Assembly: GCA_964545075.1 (NCBI GenBank)
Contig: CAZJFS010000047.1
Span: forward strand, 1-25,868
DNA: 25,868 bases
Direction of reading: 5' to 3'
Source of the DNA: DAOPXV01 sp035352535
GTDB taxonomy: Bacteria; Muiribacteriota; UBA9980
In this document: positions 1-7,104 of the stretch, piece after piece
How the letters are laid out: every line of letters begins with the position of its first letter
How positions within the stretch are numbered: position 1 is the first letter of the stretch
Program-made: the position numbers and the translations under genes
Notes under the pieces: generated by a model
Databases searched by the model: none
What the model was told of the DNA's origin: nothing
What the model saw: the letters and a program-made list of their open reading frames with translations, nothing else

Positions 1-1
1 T

Positions 2-280
2 GAAGACCTCGTTAAAATATGCAACCAGTACGGCGCGAAGATTCAGGATTCAAAGGGCGTTCCGGAATCAATGATAACGAAGGCGGCAAAAGAATCGCAC
101 GTCTGCAAAATTAACATAGACACGGACCTGCGCATAGCCTTTACAGGCGCTATAAGAAAAGTTTTCGTGGAATCGCCGGCCGAATTCGATCCCAGAAAAT
201 ATCTCGCTCCCGCGCGCGATGCTATAAAACAGGTCGTAATACGCAAGATAAAGCTCCTTGGCTGCGAAAACAAAGCATAA
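2..280 (+). CDS. fba: Fructose-1,6-bisphosphate aldolase, class II (C-terminal part, cut by window edge)
   Basis: Only the last 92 codons are present; the reading frame is open to the left edge, so the methionine at base 71 is internal and not a start. The protein cleaves fructose-1,6-bisphosphate to dihydroxyacetone phosphate and glyceraldehyde-3-phosphate in cytosolic glycolysis/gluconeogenesis. The visible family signature is the K-I-N-I-D-T-D-L-R segment (the N-x-D-T-D part helps bind substrate in class II aldolases), followed by the E-F-D-P-R-K-Y-L block and the A-R-D-A-I tail typical of the family C-terminus. The zinc-binding histidines lie upstream of the window. A strong intrinsic terminator starts 31 bases after the stop, so this gene ends its own transcription unit. 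Confidence 0.9.
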   Translation, partial: EDLVKICNQYGAKIQDSKGVPESMITKAAKESHVCKINIDTDLRIAFTGAIRKVFVESPAEFDPRKYLAPARDAIKQVVIRKIKLLGCENKA

Positions 281-310
281 TGCTTCCAGGAATATAGAGA
301 CATAACACGA

Positions 311-346
311 TTGCAGGGATATTCAAAATATCCCTGCAATTTTTTC
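311..346 (+). terminator. Intrinsic terminator after the aldolase gene
   Basis: A perfect 13-bp inverted repeat (TTGCAGGGATATT / AATATCCCTGCAA) with a 3-nt CAA loop is followed directly by a run of six T. This is a textbook rho-independent terminator for the aldolase transcript. It ends about 10 bases before the start codon of the next gene on the same strand, whose Shine-Dalgarno sequence begins right after the T run. Confidence 0.93.
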
Positions 347-355
347 GGAGTACGC

Positions 356-1534
356 ATGAAAAATAAACGAAGATCGATAATTACGTTTTTATTAATATCC
401 GCCATTTCCATGGTTTTTTTCGTCCCCTGCTCGAATGCTTCGACCGGAGAATTTAACGACGCTTGTTTTTTCATGAAGAGCAAATGGGAAAACGAAAGGC
501 TTGCGGCTCTCCAGACATTTATGGAGTTAGACGATGAACGCGCCGTTCCATTCATATTAAAAGGAATCGGAGACCCGATGCCGGCGGTAAGAGCACGCGC
601 GTCAGAAGCTTTAATAAAACTCGGCCACGTAAACGACCGCATAAGCGTTCCGGCTATATTAGCTCAGATCGCTGAAGAGCCGGACTCAAAAACCCTGGCC
701 GAGCTTATATACGCGCTCGGAACATTCTCGGATTCCGAGAATACCGCCATGAGCTTTAAAAGCGATTTTAAAAATTACAAGCGGGACCAGAAATACGCGG
801 TTGTCGACTCAATGATCCCTCTCATATCAAGGCATCGCCTGGCTTATACGAGGTTTTTCGAAATCGTGCGCACTGCGGCCCTTGCGACTGACGATGACCT
901 TTTAAGGCTTCATGCGGTAATAAACATGGGCGAATTCGGTGATCCGGAGTACGTTCTCAAACCGCTTTTAAGGACTCTCGGAGACAAAAACGACGAGGTA
1001 AGGGCCGTAACCTGCAAATACATGGGCCTGATAAAACATTTCGACGCCCTGCATCCTCTCATTCTGCGCGGTTTGAACGATGTTTCACCCGTCGTCAGGC
1101 GGGCCGCCGTAATAGCGGTAAGAAATTACAGCCATCCCGATACTTACGCTTTCTTCCAGAAGGTTCTCGCGACCGATATAGACGGGGAAGTACGAGGTGA
1201 AGCGGCGCTTTCGTTCATCGACCTCGGGGACAGGCGCGCGATAAGGCCGCTCATAACCCTCGGGCTTGTCGACGCGGCCAACGTAGTCCGTTTGAACTCG
1301 GCTTACGCTCTATCCACTTTCGATAGTTCCGCGGGCGAAGGAGTCCTGGTATGGTTCCTCTGGGAACAAAATCTCGCGTCATATCGCCAGCGGGCCGTTT
1401 CGGGCCTCGCGAACATAAGAAGCCGCTCCGTCATACAGCACCTTCAAAGGGCGCTTTCGGACTGGGACGATATAGTAAGGGATACCGCGTTTTACGCGCT
1501 GCGAAATAAATGGGGATATAACATCACTCAATAA
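356..1534 (+). CDS. Secreted HEAT-repeat protein
   Basis: 392 residues. The start is taken at ATG 356 because GGAG lies 5 nt upstream and a clean signal peptide follows (KNKRR, then a hydrophobic stretch at about residues 8-23, with probable cleavage after S-N-A at residue 28). A longer reading from TTG 311 would begin inside the terminator stem and is unlikely. The rest is a run of HEAT/PBS-lyase-like repeats of about 30 residues, with recurring D-x-x-x-x-V-R-x-x-A and A-V-P-F-I or A-I-R-P-L patterns, which form an alpha-solenoid for protein binding. No catalytic motif is visible. The cysteine at residue 25 is preceded by proline and does not make a good lipobox. The 3' end overlaps the convergent pdxA by 11 bp. 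The partner and role are unknown; an exported scaffold is the inference. Confidence 0.85.
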   Translation: MKNKRRSIITFLLISAISMVFFVPCSNASTGEFNDACFFMKSKWENERLAALQTFMELDDERAVPFILKGIGDPMPAVRARASEALIKLGHVNDRISVPAILAQIAEEPDSKTLAELIYALGTFSDSENTAMSFKSDFKNYKRDQKYAVVDSMIPLISRHRLAYTRFFEIVRTAALATDDDLLRLHAVINMGEFGDPEYVLKPLLRTLGDKNDEVRAVTCKYMGLIKHFDALHPLILRGLNDVSPVVRRAAVIAVRNYSHPDTYAFFQKVLATDIDGEVRGEAALSFIDLGDRRAIRPLITLGLVDAANVVRLNSAYALSTFDSSAGEGVLVWFLWEQNLASYRQRAVSGLANIRSRSVIQHLQRALSDWDDIVRDTAFYALRNKWGYNITQ

Positions 1535-2591
1535 AAAGGTTATCCGGCTCCACTTTTCTCATGCTGGCGGCGAGTTCGATGGCGTTCTTCATTGAAACGA
1601 AGTTGCATTCGCCTCCGCGGGCTTTGTCATAAGCCGTTCCATGGTCGGGCGATGTCCTGACGAACGGAAGCCCGATCGTGACGTTCACTCCCGATTCAAA
1701 ATAAAGCAGCTTGAAAGGTATGAGGCCCTGATCATGATAGAGGGCGACGATTACAGTGCCTTTGTGCTCCCTTAATGCCGCGTGAAAAAGAGTGTCGGCC
1801 GGGATCGGCCCTTCGATCGATATTTTGCGACCCGAAGCGAAACTTTTAAAATGATCGCGCATTTTAATTATCGCCGGATTTATTACGGCCTCCTCTTCTT
1901 TTCCGAAAAGGCCCTTTTCTCCGGCGTGAGGATTAAGGCCGGCGACCATTATCCTTACGCTTTTCGAACGCGGATACAGCGAATCCATAAGGGCGGCGGC
2001 GCAGGAAATTGACTCGCGCACGCGCTTTGCGGTCAATTCTTTTACCGAATCGGCAAGCGACAGGTGACGCGTGGCGAGCACCAAGCGCATTTTGTCCCCG
2101 ACGAAAGCCATCTCGACGTTTCTCGATCCGGAAAGGTAAGACATCATCTCCGTATGGCCCGGCCATTTATGCCCCGAAAGATTTATGGCCTCTTTCGAAA
2201 TGGGCGCCGTAACGATGGCGTCTATCTTTTTTTCCATAGCCTCGGAGCATGCTTTTTTTATGTATTCGAATGACGCGGCGCCCGATTCGGCCGAAGCCCG
2301 GCCGGGAACGATATCACTGAAACCGGGCGAATCTATGTCGCATATCATCACCCGCGACCCGTTTTTCGAAAGGATATTTCCGCGATCCGAGCCTGAAACC
2401 TTTTCAGGACAAAGGCCCGTCCCCAATTCGCGGTCAAGCCGCGAAAGCATATCATAATTTCCGAATATGACGAAGCCGGCTCCGCGTTTGAGCCTTCCGG
2501 AAAGAACTTCCCTGAGCGCCAGAAGGCATATTTTGGGCCCAATGCCGGCCGGATCTCCCATGGTGATCCCTATAGTTTTGAACTCGCTCAT
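1524..2591 (-). CDS. pdxA: 4-hydroxythreonine-4-phosphate dehydrogenase
   Basis: 355 residues, normal family length. PdxA oxidises 4-phosphohydroxy-L-threonine with NAD to a product that condenses with deoxyxylulose phosphate in the DXP-dependent route to pyridoxal phosphate; the enzyme is cytosolic. Visible motifs are G-I-T-M-G-D-P-A-G-I-G-P at residues 8-19, T-A-P-I-S-K-E at 128-134, G-H-T-E at 145-148, N-P-H-A-G-E at 220-225 and Y-H-D-Q-G at 285-289. These supply the expected metal-binding histidines (146, 222, 286). The C-terminal G-L-P-F-V-R-T-S-P-D-H-G-T-A-Y-D block is also present. One oddity is lysine at residue 20, where glutamate is usual. The start overlaps the lpxK stop by ATGA, suggesting translational coupling. 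PdxA paralogues (PdxA2) act on other acid sugars, but no DUF1537 kinase partner is present here. Confidence 0.93.
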   Translation of the reverse strand: MSEFKTIGITMGDPAGIGPKICLLALREVLSGRLKRGAGFVIFGNYDMLSRLDRELGTGLCPEKVSGSDRGNILSKNGSRVMICDIDSPGFSDIVPGRASAESGAASFEYIKKACSEAMEKKIDAIVTAPISKEAINLSGHKWPGHTEMMSYLSGSRNVEMAFVGDKMRLVLATRHLSLADSVKELTAKRVRESISCAAALMDSLYPRSKSVRIMVAGLNPHAGEKGLFGKEEEAVINPAIIKMRDHFKSFASGRKISIEGPIPADTLFHAALREHKGTVIVALYHDQGLIPFKLLYFESGVNVTIGLPFVRTSPDHGTAYDKARGGECNFVSMKNAIELAASMRKVEPDNLFIE

Positions 2592-3844
2592 TTTTCAGCC
2601 GCCTCCATTTTCAAATTCCGCCTGTAAAGAAGCGAGGAAAAGAGCGCATCTTCTTCCGTTATCCAGAGGTCGAAAGAAACGCTGTTTAAGGAAAAATTCG
2701 AAAAAATCTCTTTTTTCAACTTCACGACGTCCTTGAAGGTCGTCATGATATGATCCGCGCCGAGCGCGCGGGCTTTTTTTAATATTTCGGCCTGGCAATT
2801 CAGGCTGTAATCCTTGTGATCTAAAAATCCTTCGCAGAAAAGCTCGAATCCATTTTCAGAAGCTCTTTTCTGCATGGAGGAAAAAAAAGAAGCATTATCC
2901 GCAATAGCTGAAAAAAGAAATACCCGGGAGCCGCGAAATTCATTAAAAGATTTTAACGATGCGGCATTTTCAGAATACGCCCCCGTCACGGTGATTCCGC
3001 TCGCGTATATTTCACCTGAAAAGCCGTGTTTTTTCAGCGTCGAAATTATACGCGCGTATTTTTCTCCGCGCGCCGCTTCGGGCGACGGGCACTTCGATAT
3101 CACTACAATGTCCGCTTCGGAAAGCCTGGAAAGCCTGTCACGAAGCATGCCGGCGGGAAAAGTCATGCCGTTTGAGAAGGGATCGTTATAATCGAGCACG
3201 ACTATATTTACGTCTTTTATAAGCCTGTAATATTGAAAGGCGTCGTCAAGGACTGCCACCCCTTCAAAATCAATACTTTCAAGGTAAGCTATGGAATCCA
3301 CCCTCTCTTTCGAGGTCATGACGCGGGCGCCGAACAAGGTGGAAAGCTTGTTTTCACCGAACGTGGCATAATTACCGGAACTTCTGGATTTTTCACGCAG
3401 AGGCCCGCCCAATCCGCGATTGACCCCTCCGAGAAGCGCGAGGGCCTCCATAAAAGCCTCGTCGGAACATTCGCCGATATCCTTTTTCAGGCTGACGCCG
3501 TCTGAAATGATATTAAGCTTTTTAGAAGGCCCCAGATATCCGCGATTTATCACCGCCGTTTTTATGGAACGCTTTAAAAATTCCGACGCTATCCTTATGA
3601 CCAGGGGTGATTTTCCAGTTCCGCCGACCTTTATATTGCCTACGCTGACTGTAAATATCCCCGTTCTTGCAGGTTTCAATATTTCCTTTTTATAAAGCAG
3701 CCATTTAAGGAAATTAAGCGAAAAATAAATTCCGGAAGCCGCAAGCATTAGTATCCAGACCAGAAATTCAATAAATTCAAGGTTTTTGCGTGCCTTTTTC
3801 TTTTTATGAATTTCCGTGATATAACGGGCTATTTTTTCTTTCAT
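2588..3844 (-). CDS. lpxK: Tetraacyldisaccharide 4'-kinase (lipid A 4'-kinase)
   Basis: 418 residues, longer than the usual roughly 330-350. LpxK phosphorylates the 4' position of the tetraacyldisaccharide in lipid A synthesis at the inner membrane. One membrane segment is at about residues 24-45, followed by the P-loop G-N-I-K-V-G-G-T-G-K-S-P at 69-80. The D-D-A-F-Q-Y-Y-R-L motif at 200-208 corresponds to the usual D-D-G-F-Q-H-R-R-L. F-L-D-H at 340-343 retains the conserved D-H, and T-F-K-D-V-V-K-L matches the family T-E-K-D-A-V-K. The extra length lies mainly between about residues 135 and 190. The start overlaps the upstream csaB-like gene and the end overlaps pdxA, both as ATGA. This gene is the best evidence in the window for an LPS-bearing outer membrane. 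Confidence 0.92.
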   Translation of the reverse strand: MKEKIARYITEIHKKKKARKNLEFIEFLVWILMLAASGIYFSLNFLKWLLYKKEILKPARTGIFTVSVGNIKVGGTGKSPLVIRIASEFLKRSIKTAVINRGYLGPSKKLNIISDGVSLKKDIGECSDEAFMEALALLGGVNRGLGGPLREKSRSSGNYATFGENKLSTLFGARVMTSKERVDSIAYLESIDFEGVAVLDDAFQYYRLIKDVNIVVLDYNDPFSNGMTFPAGMLRDRLSRLSEADIVVISKCPSPEAARGEKYARIISTLKKHGFSGEIYASGITVTGAYSENAASLKSFNEFRGSRVFLFSAIADNASFFSSMQKRASENGFELFCEGFLDHKDYSLNCQAEILKKARALGADHIMTTFKDVVKLKKEIFSNFSLNSVSFDLWITEEDALFSSLLYRRNLKMEAAEK

Positions 3845-4998
3845 TTTATAAGGACCGCCATTTCGCGAATGAATTCGTCAAAAAGTTTTCCGGAAACTTC
3901 TTCCTTCATATCCGAATATTGAAGAAGATTTTTCGATATAGCGAAGTAATTCACGCCTGCCAGTTTTATCTTTGCGGCGACTTCGGAAGCGATATCGGCC
4001 GCCGCCTTAACGCCGTCCAGCGTGACGCAAAATTCGGGCAGGTTCGCTTCACGATAAAATTCTAAGACCTTATCGTCATACGAAATACCTATGCAAGGGA
4101 CTTTCGCGATAGCCGAAAGCACGGAAAAATGAAACCGCATGCCGATATTAAATCTATTCCGCCCGACGCTTTTAAAAAACGACACGGGATCGGGACAAAA
4201 CTCCGCGGCGGCGACATTATTTTTATTTCGCTCGCTCACGGATTTCATTATTTCATTATTTAATTCAAGGTCATCCGGATATTGCATCGGATAAAGAACC
4301 GCCTTAAGCCCTGTGGAATCGATGACTTTTTCCACGCAGGAAGCCATGTCTTTTCCTGAAAATCCTTTCCATGAACGGAAAGCGAACCCAATTGTTCCCG
4401 AATCGCAATAAGCCTCATCATCAGGCGGCATTGAATTTTTAAGCTCCGCGGAAAGAATAAAAACGAGGTCGGAATATAGCGAAGCGGAAACCGGTAATCC
4501 GGACCCGGCTTTTTTTAAATAGCGTTCAAAAGAAAATTTATCGCGAACCGAAACGTAATCAAACAAATTTTTAATGCCCCATCGCATAACGTTCTTAAAG
4601 AACCCCCGTTTTATACCCGTAAATCCCTGATAAAGAAGGAATACTTTTTTGCCTAAAAATTTAGCGAACGCCGCCTGTGAAAAATAGCACAGAAAAGACA
4701 GAATCCCGTAATCCTGAAAAATTCCGCCGCCGGGCACGACAAAACATTCCGTTTTTAAAATGCCCGCGAGGTTGGATATGGAAAGAGGGTTCCGGCTCCG
4801 GTCCGTAAATTCGATCTCACGGTCCGGAAATGAGTTTTCATAATAGCGCAAAAATTCATTGCCTGATAATTTTGAGGAAACGATGACTTTTCCCGCGTCC
4901 GGCGCCTTCGAAAAAAGCGCCTTCAAAAAACCGGCAAGTATAAGCTCGTCGCCGATATTGTTATTGCCGAAATAACCGTAAACGAAATAACTCTTCAT
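3841..4998 (-). CDS. csaB: Polysaccharide pyruvyl transferase family protein (CsaB-like)
   Basis: 385 residues. Members of this family transfer a pyruvyl group from phosphoenolpyruvate to a sugar of a cell-wall or surface polymer; CsaB does this for secondary cell-wall polymer that anchors S-layer proteins. Visible signatures are the N-terminal G-Y-F-G-N-N-N-I-G-D-E-L-I-L at residues 8-21, a V-P-G-G-G-I-F-Q-D motif, and the late I-G-M-R-F-H-F-S-V plus C-I-G-I-S-Y-D block, which is characteristic of CsaB. No good Shine-Dalgarno precedes the ATG; the 17-bp gap after motB holds a small GC hairpin (5006-5016), so initiation may be coupled to motB. It overlaps lpxK by 4 bp, which suggests the acceptor is an envelope glycan. 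The exact acceptor cannot be told from sequence. Confidence 0.85.
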   Translation of the reverse strand: MKSYFVYGYFGNNNIGDELILAGFLKALFSKAPDAGKVIVSSKLSGNEFLRYYENSFPDREIEFTDRSRNPLSISNLAGILKTECFVVPGGGIFQDYGILSFLCYFSQAAFAKFLGKKVFLLYQGFTGIKRGFFKNVMRWGIKNLFDYVSVRDKFSFERYLKKAGSGLPVSASLYSDLVFILSAELKNSMPPDDEAYCDSGTIGFAFRSWKGFSGKDMASCVEKVIDSTGLKAVLYPMQYPDDLELNNEIMKSVSERNKNNVAAAEFCPDPVSFFKSVGRNRFNIGMRFHFSVLSAIAKVPCIGISYDDKVLEFYREANLPEFCVTLDGVKAAADIASEVAAKIKLAGVNYFAISKNLLQYSDMKEEVSGKLFDEFIREMAVLIK

Positions 4999-5015
4999 AA
5001 TAAGCGCCCGGCGGG

Positions 5016-6203
5016 CTACCTCTTTGACGGAAGTTTAACTTCTTCCGTTTTTACGCTCTGACGCGCTTCCTTCCTGGGTTCCGCGGGCTTTATAATATCT
5101 CGCAATTTATAATCGCGTTTAGCGAATTCGGCTGTGACGTCGATCGGATGAACCGGATCGAATATCAATATTTCGATTCTTCTGTTCTTTTTTCGGCCTT
5201 CGACGGTCGCGTTCGTATCTACGGGCTTATATCTGCCCATTCCAGACGCGGCTATTGATTCCGGCGGCAGGTTCATTTCCTCCGTAAAATATCTTAGAAC
5301 GGAAACCGCGCGTGCGCAGGATAATTCCCAATTGGACGGATACAGGAACGAATGCACGTTAATGTTGTCGGTGTGGCCTTCGACTCGAAATTCAAATCCT
5401 TGAGTATTAAGTCCTTTGAGCACCGCGCCTACCTTTTCGACTATTTTCAATGAAGAAGGCATAAGTTCCGCGGAGCCGAGTTCAAAGATCATATCGCCCT
5501 GCAATATCATCTCGATCCCGCGCTGCGTAACCTTGATCTCGATACTGCCATGCTTTTTTTCTTCGTCGAATATCGTTGTCATTCGGTTAAAGATATCCTT
5601 GAAATAGGAGTCGCCCGAGATGCCGCCGCCGCCGGCTTTCGTCTCCTCGGTCTCACTGGCGCCTAAAACGACTTCCTCGGTAGTGCTCTTTTTCGGCTTA
5701 CCCATCTTGAAATAAAGGTCGCCGCCTTCAAATCCCTTGCTGGCGGTGCTGACGGATGACGTATCCGAACGCGCGAATTTGCTGGCATCAAGTTTTTTCA
5801 ACGCCTCGACAAGTTTCGGGTCCGTTCCGATATATTTTGATTCCAGCGTTCCGCCATCACCCGAAATATTGACAACGTTGCCAACGGTGGGAAAATGTCC
5901 CATGTTATCGATATACGAAACCTTTTTATTGGTGCCTTTTTTGAACGATCCATCATTTCTTTTGATAGGATTGGGAAAAGTTTTTCCGCCGCTGACAAGG
6001 CCGGGGGCGCCGGCGGTAACGGCTGGAGGCCCTCCCATCGCTTTCGATATCTCAGCCATGACTTTGGCGGCCGCCTCTTTTTCCATGAGAGTAAGGGCGT
6101 ACATGATTACGAAGAACGCCAGCAGCAGGGTTACCAGATCAGAGTATGGCAGAAGCCACGCCTCGAAATTCAGTTCTTTTTCCTCTTGCTTTTTCCTCGC
6201 CAT
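5016..6203 (-). CDS. motB: Flagellar motor stator protein MotB
   Basis: 395 residues, about 90 longer than E. coli MotB. MotB anchors the stator to peptidoglycan and carries the ion-binding aspartate of the MotA-MotB channel. The N-terminus has the P-Y-S-D-L-V-T-L-L-L-A-F-F motif with the channel aspartate at residue 22 and one membrane helix at about 21-40. An OmpA-type peptidoglycan-binding domain occupies about 235-348 (V-E-G-H-T-D-N at 274-280, G-R-K-K-N-R-R-I-E at 336-344). Between them is an extended region of roughly 165 residues rich in Gly, Lys, Ser and Thr, and a charged tail of about 45 residues follows the OmpA domain. A GAGG Shine-Dalgarno precedes ATG 6203. It follows motA after an 85-bp gap that holds a long inverted repeat. 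Proton versus sodium specificity is not decidable from the helix. Confidence 0.94.
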   Translation of the reverse strand: MARKKQEEKELNFEAWLLPYSDLVTLLLAFFVIMYALTLMEKEAAAKVMAEISKAMGGPPAVTAGAPGLVSGGKTFPNPIKRNDGSFKKGTNKKVSYIDNMGHFPTVGNVVNISGDGGTLESKYIGTDPKLVEALKKLDASKFARSDTSSVSTASKGFEGGDLYFKMGKPKKSTTEEVVLGASETEETKAGGGGISGDSYFKDIFNRMTTIFDEEKKHGSIEIKVTQRGIEMILQGDMIFELGSAELMPSSLKIVEKVGAVLKGLNTQGFEFRVEGHTDNINVHSFLYPSNWELSCARAVSVLRYFTEEMNLPPESIAASGMGRYKPVDTNATVEGRKKNRRIEILIFDPVHPIDVTAEFAKRDYKLRDIIKPAEPRKEARQSVKTEEVKLPSKR

Positions 6204-6247
6204 TTCTACCTCGACTTAAGAATAAAAGTATTTTGAATATAAATGTA

Positions 6248-6279
6248 AAATACCAATTTGATATTTCAAATTGGTATTT
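6248..6279 (-). repeat. Perfect 14-bp inverted repeat between motA and motB
   Basis: AAATACCAATTTGA is followed by a 4-nt loop and its exact reverse complement. In the minus-strand transcript the stem is followed only by a weak T-rich stretch (TTTT then ACATTT), so it could be an inefficient terminator, a transcript processing or stability element that sets the MotA:MotB ratio, or an operator. It lies in an otherwise empty 85-bp gap, 45 bp before the motB start. Confidence 0.75.
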
Positions 6280-6288
6280 CGGAACATC

Positions 6289-7068
6289 TTATTTATTTGG
6301 CGCTATCTGTTCGATTTCATTGGGGAAGTATACGCGTAATTTTTCCTTGATTATCGCGGTGTTATCTCCGCCCTGTATGGCCAGAACGCCTTCCATTATA
6401 CAGTATAGAAGGTTCGCTTCCTCCTTGGACCGGCCCTTTAGTTTCACGGATATCGGAAGCCAGACGAGATTGGCCAGCGAAATGCCGAAGAATGTGGCTA
6501 TGAATGCGCCCGCGACGGATTTGCCGAGAGCGGCGGCCCCGGAAACCTTTCCAAGGCCCTCGAGCATGTGAACAAGCCCCATAACCGTTCCTATGATGCC
6601 AAGCGTAGGCGAAAAGGCGCCCGCGGTAGCAAAAATTTCGCTGCCCAATTTTTCTTCTTCTTCGATAAAAGCTATTTCGTTTTCAAGTATCTTTTGTATG
6701 AGCTGGGGATCGATACCGTCGACTACCAGCTGAAGCCCTTTCTTAAAAAACAGGTTTTCGACGTTCTCTTTCTCGTCTTCGAGAGAGAGGAGGCCTTCGC
6801 GGCGAGCTTTTTCAGCAAGACGAAACAGTGATTGCAAAATGCCGGAAGGATCCTCATGCTTATATAAAAAGGCTTTTCTCAAAAATTTGGGCGCCTGCTT
6901 GAATTTTTCTATAGGATAAGACGCCATCGTGGCGCAAAAAGTTCCAGCAACGATAAGGAATATGGAGCCTACGTTAATGAACGAACCGATGTGTCCGCCC
7001 TCAGCATAAAGGCTTATTATAACCGTCATTATTGCGCCTACGAGTCCGAATACAGCCGTTACGTCCAA
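6289..7068 (-). CDS. motA: Flagellar motor stator protein MotA
   Basis: 259 residues, normal length. MotA forms the pentameric channel around MotB and pushes on FliG. Four membrane segments are visible at about residues 5-22, 30-50, 148-168 and 183-205, with the large cytoplasmic loop between the second and third. The loop has R-R-E-G-L-L-S-L-E at 89-97, which holds the charged residues that contact FliG. The A-F-S-P-T-L-G-I-I-G-T-V-M-G-L segment at 151-165 has the conserved proline (154) near the channel aspartate. The start is a TTG at 7068, preceded by AGAGG about 9 nt upstream. It lies 36 bp downstream of the glycosidase gene and upstream of motB, the usual motAB order. Confidence 0.95.
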   Translation of the reverse strand: MDVTAVFGLVGAIMTVIISLYAEGGHIGSFINVGSIFLIVAGTFCATMASYPIEKFKQAPKFLRKAFLYKHEDPSGILQSLFRLAEKARREGLLSLEDEKENVENLFFKKGLQLVVDGIDPQLIQKILENEIAFIEEEEKLGSEIFATAGAFSPTLGIIGTVMGLVHMLEGLGKVSGAAALGKSVAGAFIATFFGISLANLVWLPISVKLKGRSKEEANLLYCIMEGVLAIQGGDNTAIIKEKLRVYFPNEIEQIAPNK

Positions 7069-7104
7069 ATCTATCTACCTCTTTAAAAATTTATTTCAGT
7101 TTTC

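Noticed and set aside
311..355. Extension of the HEAT-repeat gene to a TTG start at 311
   Set aside because: It would translate the terminator stem, has no ribosome-binding site, and puts 15 residues before a good signal peptide. ATG 356 with GGAG is better.
43..642. Open frame of 199 codons on the minus strand across the aldolase end, terminator and HEAT gene
   Set aside because: It reads through the terminator palindrome and is antisense to two convincing genes, with no motif.
5006..5016. GCCC/GGGC mini-hairpin between motB and the csaB-like gene as a terminator
   Set aside because: The stem is only 4 bp with no T run; it is too weak to call.
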